Origin: MWDF01 sp964577435 | GTDB taxonomy: Bacteria; Bacillota; DTU025; MWDF01 | DNA: 13,644 nucleotides | Reading direction: 5' to 3' | Assembly: GCA_964577435.1 (NCBI GenBank) | Contig: CAZNZD010000042.1 | Coordinates: forward strand, 1 to 13,644 | Shown here: piece after piece, positions 1 to 6,874 of the stretch | How positions within the stretch are numbered: the first letter of the stretch is position 1 | Layout: every line of letters starts with the position of its first letter | Position numbers and translations under genes: made by a program | The notes under the pieces: generated by a model | Seen by the model: only the letters and a program-made list of their open reading frames with translations | Databases searched by the model: none | Told to the model about the DNA's origin: nothing

Positions 1-187
1 CTATGACATACGAGAAGTCAGGTATGACGATGTCGACTCCGGGCATATCCTCCTCCGGGAACATCAGCCCTGCGTCTATCACCAGCATGTCCTCTTCCGT
101 CTCTATCACCGTGCAGTTCAGGCCTATCTCGCCCACGCCGCCCAACGGTATCACCCTTACCGGGCTTGCCTTCTTCCTTGTGCTCAA
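1..187 (-). CDS. rnj: Ribonuclease J, N-terminal part (gene runs off the left edge)
   Basis: RNase J is a metallo-beta-lactamase-fold ribonuclease with 5'-3' exonuclease and endonuclease activity in mRNA decay and rRNA maturation. Only the first 62 residues are in the window. They contain the family's N-terminal signature: IPLGGVGEIGLN at about residues 12-23, followed by VIDAGLMFPEEDMPGVD and VIPDFSY. The HxHxDH zinc motif would lie beyond the edge, so it cannot be checked. The start is TTG at 187: an in-frame TAA sits directly upstream, and AGGAGG at 192-197 lies 4 bases from it. The gene follows dapA by 113 bases, the same order as dapA-rnjB in Bacillus, but here with its own candidate promoter and a hairpin-rich leader. 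J1 and J2 paralogues cannot be told apart from this fragment. The family call is near certain from the N-terminus. Confidence 0.93.
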   Translation of the reverse strand, partial: MSTRKKASPVRVIPLGGVGEIGLNCTVIETEEDMLVIDAGLMFPEEDMPGVDIVIPDFSYVI

Positions 188-300
188 TTATCCTCCTTGC
201 CCCTGTTCAGAGGCTCTAGGCGTACCTTTCGCAGGTACGCAGATATCAGGCCGTATACGTATCCCGTACCGGCCTCTATCAGTATATTATACTACGAAGC
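188..300 (-). promoter_or_regulatory. Candidate promoter and structured 5' leader of RNase J
   Basis: This is the gap between dapA and the RNase J gene. On the minus strand a perfect TATAAT (286-291) lies ten bases after the dapA stop. No good -35 is seen 16-18 bases upstream. The box sits inside a perfect 6-bp inverted repeat, AGTATA-T-TATACT (281-293). Transcription from here would give a leader of roughly 90 bases with three predicted hairpins. The first has arms near 248-255 and 267-275 (5+3 bp with one bulge). The second is a perfect 8-bp stem at 220-227/233-240 with the 5-base loop GCGAA. The third is a 6-bp stem with one GU pair at 199-204/209-214, next to the ribosome binding site. 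None is followed by a T run, so a standard intrinsic terminator for the dap operon is unlikely. The promoter call is inference. Confidence 0.5.
220..240 (-). other. Perfect 8-bp hairpin in the RNase J leader
   Basis: The sequence GCGTACCT-GCGAA-AGGTACGC on the minus strand forms an 8-bp perfect stem with a 5-base loop. It lies 33 bases upstream of the RNase J start codon. There is no downstream T-tract. It could be a stability or regulatory element of the mRNA leader. The pairing is read directly from the sequence; the role is inference. Confidence 0.6.
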
Positions 301-1194
301 TCAGATAAGCCCTGCTGACTTGGCAGCCGACCTCACTTTTTCCATCTCCGCCGGAGTGATGTCCACAAGAGGCGGCCTCACCGGCCCGGCATCGATGCCG
401 ACTAGCGAAAGCGCCGCCTTCACCGGAATGGGGTTGGTCGTAATGAACATGGACTTGAACACGGGCAGGAGCCTTCTGTGCATCATCGCGGCGCCTGCCG
501 CGTCGCCCTTTGCGAAGCCGTACACCATCTGCCTGATCTCGTTGCCGCATATGTGCGAGGCCACGCTAACGATGCCGTCGGCCCCCACTGACATAAGCGG
601 CAGCGTGAGGTTGTCGTCCCCGCTTAGCACCGAGAAGCCCTCCGGCGCGCCCGCCACTATCTCCGCCGCCTGGTCGAGGCTTCCGGAGGCTTCCTTCACG
701 GCCACTATGTTCGCATGCTTCCTTGCAAGCGATACGGTGGTCTCAGACGTCATGTTCACCCCGGTCCTTCCGGGCACCACGTAGAGGAGGATGGGAAGTC
801 CCGTCTTCTCCGCTATCATGGAGAAATGCCTCATTAGGCCCGCCTGCGGCGGCTTGTTGTAATAAGGGGTGACGAGCATGCACCCGTCGACTCCGAGCTT
901 CTCTGCCTTAAGCGTCAGGTCTATCGAGCTTGCGGTGTCGTTTCCGCCTGTGCCGGCGATTATGGCGGCCCTTCCCCCAGATGCCGATTTCACGACAGAG
1001 AAAAGCTCCAGCTTCTCCTCCTTGGTGAGCGTCGGCGACTCGCCTGTGGTGCCAGCCACTACGAGCCCGTCCGAGCCGTGCGCAATGAGGAAGTCTGCCA
1101 GCTGCTCCGCCTTCGCGTAGTCTACCGAAAGGTCCGCCTTCATGGGCGTGACCATAGCCGTCAGTAACCTCAGCTTCCTTGAACCTACCTTCAT
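301..1194 (-). CDS. dapA: 4-hydroxy-tetrahydrodipicolinate synthase
   Basis: DapA condenses pyruvate with aspartate semialdehyde, the first committed step to DAP and lysine; it is a cytosolic TIM-barrel lyase. The 297-residue length fits the family (about 290). The Schiff-base lysine is K167 in VAVKEAS. T49/T50 lie in AGTTGES, Y111/Y112 in TPYYNKP, and Y138 and R143 in LYVVPGRTG. The family usually has LYNVP; here the Asn is Val. Positions that bind feedback lysine in E. coli DapA (two His and a Glu) are Lys, Lys and Ser here, so lysine insensitivity, as in other Gram-positive enzymes, is inferred. The start is ATG at 1194 because GGAGGT lies 6 bases upstream; an in-frame ATG at 1227 would overlap lysC and has no such site. 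It lies 16 bases after lysC in one operon and ends in TGA. Confidence 0.96.
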   Translation of the reverse strand: MKVGSRKLRLLTAMVTPMKADLSVDYAKAEQLADFLIAHGSDGLVVAGTTGESPTLTKEEKLELFSVVKSASGGRAAIIAGTGGNDTASSIDLTLKAEKLGVDGCMLVTPYYNKPPQAGLMRHFSMIAEKTGLPILLYVVPGRTGVNMTSETTVSLARKHANIVAVKEASGSLDQAAEIVAGAPEGFSVLSGDDNLTLPLMSVGADGIVSVASHICGNEIRQMVYGFAKGDAAGAAMMHRRLLPVFKSMFITTNPIPVKAALSLVGIDAGPVRPPLVDITPAEMEKVRSAAKSAGLI

Positions 1195-1210
1195 CGCCGT
1201 ACCTCCGTTC

Positions 1211-2428
1211 CTATATTCCGGGCTCAAATTCGCTGTGCAGCGCCCGTGCCGCCTTCTCCACCTCGTTTTCCATGACTAGGCAGGAGACCGAGTTGTGCGA
1301 GTCCGAAGTCTGGATTATCTCGATGCCGGCGTTCTTCAACGCCTTGACCACCTTTGACATGACACCTGGTATGCCCCTCATTATCTGTCCTACAACCGAT
1401 ACTGTGCCGCATCCTCTCATTATCGACGATTCAAGCCCCAGCGATTTCAGGCAGGCGTCCGTCCTGTCGGTGTCCCTGTCTGAGACTATGAAGGCGGTCC
1501 TGTCCGCAAACAGCGCGATCATATCGATGGATATCCCCTCGGTGGCCAGCTTGTTGAGGACTTCCAGGGAGATGTCCTCGCCGTGCTTCCCGGCCATGTC
1601 GATGAGAAACCGCGTGACCCCCAACGTATGGGTGATGCCGGAGACAGGCTTCTCCGAGACCGTGGCCCCTACGTCCATCACCGGGCCGTCGTCGATCATG
1701 GTGCCCTCGGATTCGCTGAAGGTGCTCCTTATGACAAGGGGCGTCCTTGACTTCATCGCGATTTCGACCGCCCTGGGGTGGACCACCTTTGAGCCTAGGT
1801 TTGCCATCTCGGCCATGTCGTGGTAGGAGATGTTCCTCTGGAACCTCGCCTCCGGCACTATCCTCGGGTCTGCCGTCATAACCCCCTCGACATCCGTGAA
1901 TATCTCGACCTTGTCGGCCTTAAGGGCCGCCCCCAGCGCCGCCGCCGTCGTGTCGCTTCCTCCCCTTCCCAGGGTGGTCACGTTGCCGGCCTGGTCCACG
2001 CCCTGGAATCCTGCCACTACGGGGATTACCCCGAGGCTCAGCGCCTGCTTGAGCCTTGCCGCGTCGATGGAGGTGATCCTCGCGTCCGTGAAGTTGCCGT
2101 CGGTCAGTATGCCGGCCTGGAGCCCTGTGAAAGACATGGCTTTCAGCCCCTCGGCCTTAAGCGCCGAGGCCAGCACGGCAGTCGAGATGACCTCGCCGCA
2201 GGAGGCTATGGCGTCCTTCTCCCTCGCATCCGCATCCTTGTGATACTGGGATATGAGGTCGAGCAGCGTGTCTGTCGCATAGGGGGAGGGTTTCCTCCCC
2301 ATTGCGGATACCACCACCACAACCTGGTTTCCGTCATCCACAGCCTTCTTCACCTTGGCGACGACCATTGCGCAGCTTTCTCGCGAGGCTACTGACGTGC
2401 CTCCGAACTTCTGTACGATAATACCCAT
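1211..2428 (-). CDS. lysC: Aspartate kinase (single-function, two ACT domains)
   Basis: Aspartate kinase phosphorylates aspartate to aspartyl phosphate, the entry to the lysine/DAP, threonine and methionine branches. The 405-residue protein has an amino-acid kinase domain at about 1-245. It contains KFGGTS (7-12), SAMGRK (41-46), SCGEVIS (77-82), GRGGSDTTA (154-162) and TDVEGV (178-183). Two ACT regulatory domains follow at about 270-330 and 341-403, the second including QTSDSHNSVSCLV. No homoserine dehydrogenase domain is fused. Length and neighbours resemble Bacillus DapG/LysC; which effector inhibits it cannot be read from the sequence. The start is ATG at 2428, with GGAGGT 7 bases upstream; the in-frame GTG at 2437 lies inside that binding site. 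It sits 21 bases after asd and 16 before dapA, as part of the dut-dapB-asd-lysC-dapA operon. Confidence 0.95.
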   Translation of the reverse strand: MGIIVQKFGGTSVASRESCAMVVAKVKKAVDDGNQVVVVVSAMGRKPSPYATDTLLDLISQYHKDADAREKDAIASCGEVISTAVLASALKAEGLKAMSFTGLQAGILTDGNFTDARITSIDAARLKQALSLGVIPVVAGFQGVDQAGNVTTLGRGGSDTTAAALGAALKADKVEIFTDVEGVMTADPRIVPEARFQRNISYHDMAEMANLGSKVVHPRAVEIAMKSRTPLVIRSTFSESEGTMIDDGPVMDVGATVSEKPVSGITHTLGVTRFLIDMAGKHGEDISLEVLNKLATEGISIDMIALFADRTAFIVSDRDTDRTDACLKSLGLESSIMRGCGTVSVVGQIMRGIPGVMSKVVKALKNAGIEIIQTSDSHNSVSCLVMENEVEKAARALHSEFEPGI

Positions 2429-2449
2429 CAAGGGCACCTCCCGGTAAAG

Positions 2450-3463
2450 CTAGATAAGGCCCTGAGCTATCTGTATCGCGTTGGTCGCGGCGCCCTTCTT
2501 GAGCTGGTCGCCGACTACCCACATCGCCATAGACCTGGGCGCGGAGGGGTCGACGCGCACCCTTCCCACATGCACGAGGAGGCTTCCCGACACGAGAAGC
2601 GGCATGGGGTAGACGTAGCAGGAGGGGTCATCCTCCAGCACGAGGCCCTTGCCCGTCGCTATGTCGTCCTTGACGTCCTCTATGCTGAAGTCCCTCTCTG
2701 TCTCGATGTTCAGAGATTCAGAGTGAGACCTGAACACGGGTACCCTTACGGTGGTCGCGCAGACTTGAATCTTCGGGTCGGAGAATATCTTCCTGGTCTC
2801 GTCGACCATCTTATGCTCTTCCTTAGTGAAGCCGTCCTCATAGAACACGTCTATGTGGGGCAGAAGGTTGAAGGCTATCTGATGGTGCACCGAGCCAGTC
2901 TTCATGGGGAGGACCTCAGGATGCACCGGCCGGCCCGCAAGGTAGTCCTCGCTCTCCTTCCTTAATGCCTCCATGGCGGCCCAGCCTGCGCCGGACACCG
3001 CCTGGTAGGTCGAGGCGATTATCCTCTTGATGCCGTACTTCCTGTATATCGGGGCGATGGCCACGCACATTATGATGGTGCTGCAATTCGGGTTCGCGAT
3101 TATCCCCTTGTGCGCCCTGGCCGCCTCCATGTTCACTTCAGGCACAACGAGAGGCACGCCCGGGTCCATCCTCCAGGCGCTGGAGTTGTCGATTACGACA
3201 CAACCGCGCGAAGCAGCCTCAGGTGCCAGTTCCTTCGATGCGGTCCCTCCGGCGCTGAAGAAGGCGAAGTCCAGCCCCTCGAAGGATTCAGGCCTCGCTT
3301 CCTCTACTTTCACAGGCCCGAAGGGCGTATCCATGAGCTTGCCCTCTGACCTTGATGTGGCCAGAAGCTTCAGCTCCTTCACGGGAAAGCCAAGCTCTCC
3401 GAGCCCTTTGATGAATTCCCTGCCTACGGCGCCAGTGGCTCCTACTATCGCAACCTTGTACAT
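2450..3463 (-). CDS. asd: Aspartate-semialdehyde dehydrogenase
   Basis: Asd reduces aspartyl phosphate to aspartate semialdehyde with NADPH, linking LysC to DapA. The 337-residue protein begins with a Rossmann nucleotide-binding motif, VAIVGATGAVGRE (4-16). The catalytic Cys is C127 in NPNCST, followed by Q154 in TYQAVSGAG, E217 in the EEHKM segment, and R240/H247 around VRVPVFRSHSE. All expected active-site positions are present. The start is ATG at 3463 because GAGGAGG lies 8 bases upstream; the in-frame start at 3508 would run 29 bases into dapB and adds an atypical N-terminus. It begins 16 bases after the dapB stop and ends in TAG. Its place between dapB and lysC matches the conserved Bacillota operon order. 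Confidence 0.96.
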   Translation of the reverse strand: MYKVAIVGATGAVGREFIKGLGELGFPVKELKLLATSRSEGKLMDTPFGPVKVEEARPESFEGLDFAFFSAGGTASKELAPEAASRGCVVIDNSSAWRMDPGVPLVVPEVNMEAARAHKGIIANPNCSTIIMCVAIAPIYRKYGIKRIIASTYQAVSGAGWAAMEALRKESEDYLAGRPVHPEVLPMKTGSVHHQIAFNLLPHIDVFYEDGFTKEEHKMVDETRKIFSDPKIQVCATTVRVPVFRSHSESLNIETERDFSIEDVKDDIATGKGLVLEDDPSCYVYPMPLLVSGSLLVHVGRVRVDPSAPRSMAMWVVGDQLKKGAATNAIQIAQGLI

Positions 3464-3479
3464 CCTCTCGGCCTCCTCG

Positions 3480-4277
3480 CTAAAAGTCCAGCCCCATTGC
3501 CTTGTCAAGCCCGAACACGGGCTCGTCCAGCTCCATCGATTTCCTTATTGCGAACACGACGCCCGGCATGAAGGAATCCCTGCCGATGGAGTCATGCTTT
3601 ATGGTGAGTATCTGCCCTACTCCGCCGAAGATCACTTCCTGGTGGGCGACAAGGCCAGGAAGCCTCACACTGTGGACCCTGATACCGTCCACCTCGGCTC
3701 CCCTTGCAGGAGCTTGCCCGTCGGCATCCTGCCTGGACCTCGCACCGTTTGCAGCAGCCGCGGACGCAGTGGCCTTGGCGGTTCCCGACGGGGAATCGAG
3801 CTTCCTGTCGTGATGAAGCTCGATGATCTCGCAGTCCGGCATGTACCTTGCGGCCACCTTGCTGAAGGCCATCATGAGAACAGCGCCTATGGCGAAGTTC
3901 GGGGCTAGAACCCCTGCGACGCCTGCCGCAGCCGATTCGCCCATGAGCCTCGCGATCTCCTCTTTGGGTATCCCGGTCGTGCCGACCACCCAGCGCAGCC
4001 TGTGCCCTATCGCCTCTTTTATGTTCCTCAGAGCGGCTTCCGCCACCGTGAAGTCCACCATGACGTCAGCTTCTGCATACTTGAGGGCTTCCTCCATAGT
4101 AGGGCTCACCTTGACTCCCAACGGCCCCAGCCCGCAGATCTCGCCGATGTCGCCTCCTACTCCGGTGCGGTCCACCGCGCATGTGACCTTCATCCCTGAG
4201 GCTTCGCTGACGGCCTTCACGACCTCGCGGCCCATCCTTCCGCAGGATCCCGTCACCATGACCCTTATGTCTGCCAT
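3480..4277 (-). CDS. dapB: 4-hydroxy-tetrahydrodipicolinate reductase
   Basis: DapB reduces the DapA product with NAD(P)H to tetrahydrodipicolinate. The 265-residue protein has the nucleotide-binding loop GSCGRMG (10-16) and an acidic/basic pair D36/R37 after the second strand, so dual NADH/NADPH use is possible. VVGTTG lies at about 97-102 and APNFAIGAVLM at about 125-135. The active-site signature ELHHDRKLDSPSGTA is at 153-167, with H155, H156 and K159. The C-terminal half carries the Gram-positive form SVRLPGLVAHQEVIFGG. The start is ATG at 4277, with AGGAGG 6 bases upstream. That binding site begins inside the dut TAG stop codon, suggesting translational coupling to dut. An in-frame start at 4334 would overlap dut by 47 bases and was rejected. 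Confidence 0.96.
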   Translation of the reverse strand: MADIRVMVTGSCGRMGREVVKAVSEASGMKVTCAVDRTGVGGDIGEICGLGPLGVKVSPTMEEALKYAEADVMVDFTVAEAALRNIKEAIGHRLRWVVGTTGIPKEEIARLMGESAAAGVAGVLAPNFAIGAVLMMAFSKVAARYMPDCEIIELHHDRKLDSPSGTAKATASAAAANGARSRQDADGQAPARGAEVDGIRVHSVRLPGLVAHQEVIFGGVGQILTIKHDSIGRDSFMPGVVFAIRKSMELDEPVFGLDKAMGLDF

Positions 4278-4287
4278 CCTTATCCTC

Positions 4288-4734
4288 CTAGCTTCCGGTG
4301 TGGCCGAATCCCCCGGAACCTCTGTCGGTATCATCCAGCTCGCCGCATGGCATGAACTCCGCGCGCTCCGTCCTCTGTATCACCAGCTGGGCGATCCTCT
4401 CGCCCCTTCTGAGGACGAAGTCCTCCGAGCCCATGTTAGCCATTATGACCTTCACTTCGCCCCTGTAGTCGCTGTCTATCGTGCCCGGCGAGTTCAGAAG
4501 CGTGATCCCATGTTTTATTGCCAGCCCTGACCTCGGCCTTACCTGGCCTTCGTAGCCCCTTGGTATGGCGATTGCGATTCCTGTGGGGACGAGATGCCTT
4601 CCCAGCGGCTTTATCACAAGCTCGCCTTCTATCGCAGCCCTGAGGTCCGCGCCGGATGCACCATCCGTCATATGCTCCGGAAGCCAGCCGGCATCCCCGT
4701 TCTCAAGGACCTTGACGAGCACCTCAACTGCCAT
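4288..4734 (-). CDS. dut: dUTP diphosphatase (trimeric dUTPase)
   Basis: dUTPase hydrolyses dUTP to dUMP and diphosphate, keeping uracil out of DNA and supplying dUMP for dTMP synthesis. The 148-residue length is normal for the homotrimeric family. All five motifs are present: SGADLRA (27-33), RPRSGLAIKHG (66-76), the segment around NSPGTIDSDYRGEV (81-94) with catalytic Asp D87, RGERIAQLVI (110-119), and the glycine-rich C-terminal arm RGSGGFGHTG (138-147). The start is ATG at 4734, with GAGGAG 7 bases upstream. It is the first gene of the dut-dapB-asd-lysC-dapA run and follows an AT-rich gap with candidate promoter boxes. In many Bacillota dut lies between the pnp/M16-peptidase genes and dapB; here rsmB lies upstream instead. 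Confidence 0.96.
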   Translation of the reverse strand: MAVEVLVKVLENGDAGWLPEHMTDGASGADLRAAIEGELVIKPLGRHLVPTGIAIAIPRGYEGQVRPRSGLAIKHGITLLNSPGTIDSDYRGEVKVIMANMGSEDFVLRRGERIAQLVIQRTERAEFMPCGELDDTDRGSGGFGHTGS

Positions 4735-4818
4735 CGGGCTTCTCCTCTACGCATAAGTTTGAAATTATAGTTGTATTATTATACTACATAGAAGGCGCTT
4801 CAGGCACAATAGGGGATA
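4735..4818 (-). promoter_or_regulatory. Candidate promoter region of the dut-dap operon
   Basis: This 84-base gap between rsmB and dut is far richer in A and T than its surroundings. On the minus strand there are two perfect TATAAT boxes, at 4778-4783 and 4764-4769, 8 bases apart. No convincing TTGACA-like box lies 16-18 bases upstream of either. The upstream box lies in GTAGTATAATA, an 11-base string also found at the RNase J promoter. Leaders from these boxes would be only about 22-36 bases, leaving no room for a lysine riboswitch. No hairpin followed by a T run was seen to end rsmB transcription. The boxes are seen; promoter function is inferred. Confidence 0.6.
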
Positions 4819-6192
4819 TCAGGAAGGGCGTTTTTCGAGAAGGGATATGAAGAAGCCGTCTGTCCCGTGGATTCCTCCGAGAAGCTGAGCCTCGCCGCTG
4901 CCAACTGCGGATATGCCTGCGTGCTCAAGAAGCGTTAGCGGCACCGGCGTAAACTCCGGATGCCTCAACAGGAACGACTCGATCTGCCTCTCGTTTTCGG
5001 CCTCGCTGATGGTGCATGTGCTGAATGCGAGCCTTCCTGCCGGCTTGAGGCATACCGCGGCAGAATCCAGAATCGCGGCTCCGAGCGCGGCGAAGCCCTC
5101 AGCCTCGTCCTTCCTCTTGCGCCATCTGGAATCGGGCCTTCTGGAAAGCACCCCGAGCCCCGAGCATGGCACGTCGGCGATTATGCGGTCCGCGGCCTCC
5201 TTATGGGTCTCATGCATCCTGGAGGCATCCGCAAGCAGGGGTTTGACTGAAACGAGCCCAAGCCTGGACGCATTCTGCCTGATGAGATCCAGCCTTGCCA
5301 CATTCGAGTCGGCCGCGATGACCGTGGCCGAGTCGTCAGAAAGCTCCGCAGCGTGGCAAGCCTTGCCGCCGGGGGCGCTGCACATATCGATGACAGTCAT
5401 CCCAGCCTTTGGCTCCAGAAGCTCAGCAACGAGCATAGATGATTCGTCCTGTATCGAGTAGTACCCCTTCTCGAATAGCTCGCCTGAGGCGGCATCAGTC
5501 CAGTCCTGCAAGCAAAGGGAATAACTGGACAGCGCGCCGGGTGTGCTCCTCCTGCCGCTTGCCTCCAATAAGGCAGCCAGCCCTTCCCTTCCCGCCTTCA
5601 GCCTGTTGGCCCTTATGGTCGGCGCCGGAACGCTGTTGTCGTACTCGCACATCCTAAGCGCCGTGTCGAATCCGAAACGGCCGACCCAGCCCCTTACTAT
5701 CCAATCCGGGTGGGACTTCACCACGGACAGCCAAAGGATGGGATCCTTCTGCCTGTCGGGAAACGCCCTTTCGAATGAAGCTGACGAAAGCTTCCTCAAT
5801 ACAGCGTTCACGAAGCCAGCAGCGCCCTGGTTAGTCAGCTTCCTTGCCTGCATCACAGCCGTATCCACGATTGCGTACCTAGCTTCATCCCTCATATAGG
5901 ACAGCTGGTATTCCGCAAGGCGCAGTATCTGCATCGTAACGGGATCGATGCCGCTTTCCGGCCTTCCGGCGGCCTTCACTATGGCCCAGTCGAGCGCAAG
6001 CTTCATCCTGATCGCCCCGAAGGCCATCTCCGTCGCCGCCGCCCGCACCCTTGGCTCCGGCCTTCTTCTTGGGCTGGCCTCTGTGAGCGCCTTGTGGGCG
6101 AACTGCCCTTCGACGAGGCAATTGTAAAGCACCTCCAGGGCGACGTCCCTGGAGGTGCCGGAGAGGTTCTCGAAGCTCGGCCTTCTAGCCAC
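4819..6192 (-). CDS. rsmB: 16S rRNA (cytosine-967-C5) methyltransferase
   Basis: RsmB methylates C967 of 16S rRNA using S-adenosylmethionine. The 457-residue protein has an N-terminal NusB-like RNA-binding domain (about 14-140), a linker domain, and a C-terminal Rossmann methyltransferase domain (about 240-455). The SAM-binding motif DMCSAPGGK is at 269-277. The two catalytic cysteines are C343 in VPCSGLG (motif IV) and C393 in STCT (motif VI), as expected for the m5C rRNA family. Length is normal. The start is GTG at 6192, overlapping the last 8 bases of the preceding peptidase gene. No strong ribosome binding site is visible before it, so translation is probably coupled to the upstream gene. 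The N-terminus RDVALEVL at 15-22 aligns with the usual beginning of the family. It ends in TGA. Confidence 0.95.
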   Translation of the reverse strand: MARRPSFENLSGTSRDVALEVLYNCLVEGQFAHKALTEASPRRRPEPRVRAAATEMAFGAIRMKLALDWAIVKAAGRPESGIDPVTMQILRLAEYQLSYMRDEARYAIVDTAVMQARKLTNQGAAGFVNAVLRKLSSASFERAFPDRQKDPILWLSVVKSHPDWIVRGWVGRFGFDTALRMCEYDNSVPAPTIRANRLKAGREGLAALLEASGRRSTPGALSSYSLCLQDWTDAASGELFEKGYYSIQDESSMLVAELLEPKAGMTVIDMCSAPGGKACHAAELSDDSATVIAADSNVARLDLIRQNASRLGLVSVKPLLADASRMHETHKEAADRIIADVPCSGLGVLSRRPDSRWRKRKDEAEGFAALGAAILDSAAVCLKPAGRLAFSTCTISEAENERQIESFLLRHPEFTPVPLTLLEHAGISAVGSGEAQLLGGIHGTDGFFISLLEKRPS

Positions 6193-6874
6193 GGCGCCTG
6201 TCTCTCAGTATGATGAGCCTAAGAAGCTGTGTAAGCGCCACCGCCATCGAAGCCACATAAGTAAGCGCCGCGGCGTCGAGCACCTTCTTGGCGTGGGGAA
6301 TCTCGTCATCGCTTAGGAACCCGCCGTCCTTAAGCATCGATATCGCCCTACTGGACGCGTTATACTCCACAGGAAGCGTGATCACCGTGAAGAGCACCGA
6401 AGCCGCGAACAGCCAGATTCCGATGTCCATGAGGAGCGTGCTGCCCCCGCCGAACAGCATGCCGAGTATGAACAGCGGCACTGCCAGGAACGATCCCACC
6501 TGCGCCAGGGGGATGATGGCGTTTCTCATCGCAAGGGGCGAATAGCCGTCCTTGTGCTGTATCGCATGTCCGGTCTCATGCGCCGCCACTGCCAGGGACG
6601 CTATCGAGCTGCCCGAGTAGACGGGACCTGACAGCCCAAGCTGGTTCTTCCTGGGGTCGAAGTGGTCGGTCAGCTGGCCGTCGACCTGCTGGATGGCAAT
6701 GTTTCCCGCGCCTGCGGCGTCTAGTATGTACTTCGCCACCTCGTAGCCCGTGTAGCCCTTGCTGGCCCTCACCTGCAGGTACCTCTGGAAAGTCCCCTGC
6801 ACCTTGGACTGGGCGTACATGGCGAAGATCATCGCCGGTATGATTATTATGTATGTGGGATCGAAGTAGAACAT
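6185..6874 (-). CDS. YugP-family membrane zinc metallopeptidase (Zn_peptidase_2)
   Basis: This 229-residue integral membrane protein matches the zinc-dependent peptidase family named after Bacillus YugP. It has a hydrophobic N-terminal segment (about 7-21) after MFYFDP. The zinc-binding motif HETGH is at 99-103, with H99, E100 and H103; E170 in LPVEYNASSRA is a candidate third ligand. Two further hydrophobic segments lie at about 120-143 and 148-170, and a last one at about 203-222. The substrate is not established for the family. The gene sits in the conserved def-fmt-yugP-rsmB order. Its ATG (6874) shares one base with the fmt TGA stop, and a GAGGTGAAGG stretch in the fmt 3' end can serve as ribosome binding site. 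It overlaps rsmB by 8 bases. Family assignment is firm; function is unknown beyond protease activity inferred from the motif. Confidence 0.9.
   Translation of the reverse strand: MFYFDPTYIIIIPAMIFAMYAQSKVQGTFQRYLQVRASKGYTGYEVAKYILDAAGAGNIAIQQVDGQLTDHFDPRKNQLGLSGPVYSGSSIASLAVAAHETGHAIQHKDGYSPLAMRNAIIPLAQVGSFLAVPLFILGMLFGGGSTLLMDIGIWLFAASVLFTVITLPVEYNASSRAISMLKDGGFLSDDEIPHAKKVLDAAALTYVASMAVALTQLLRLIILRDRRRG

Noticed and set aside
188..240. Rho-independent terminator for the dap operon
   Set aside because: The hairpins on the minus strand lack a following T run, and they lie just upstream of the RNase J ribosome binding site, so a leader role fits better.
1195..1227. Upstream in-frame start for dapA (and likewise 3508 for asd, 4334 for dapB, 2437 for lysC, 13179 for the DUF1292 gene)
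   Set aside because: In each case a strong AGGAGG- or GGAGGT-type site sits 6-8 bases before the downstream ATG, and the extra N-terminal residues do not resemble the family.
3027..3908. Long plus-strand open frame of 293 codons, and similar ones at 10519-11439, 10362-11042, 1179-1826 and 197-784
   Set aside because: They lie opposite well-identified enzymes (asd/dapB, yqeG/udk/priA, lysC, dapA), their translations show no family motifs, and GC-rich codon bias in the real genes is enough to leave the other strand open.
4735..4818. Lysine riboswitch or T-box before the dut-dapB operon
   Set aside because: The gap is only 84 bases, AT-rich, and shows no long paired leader or T-box core; predicted leaders are under 40 bases.
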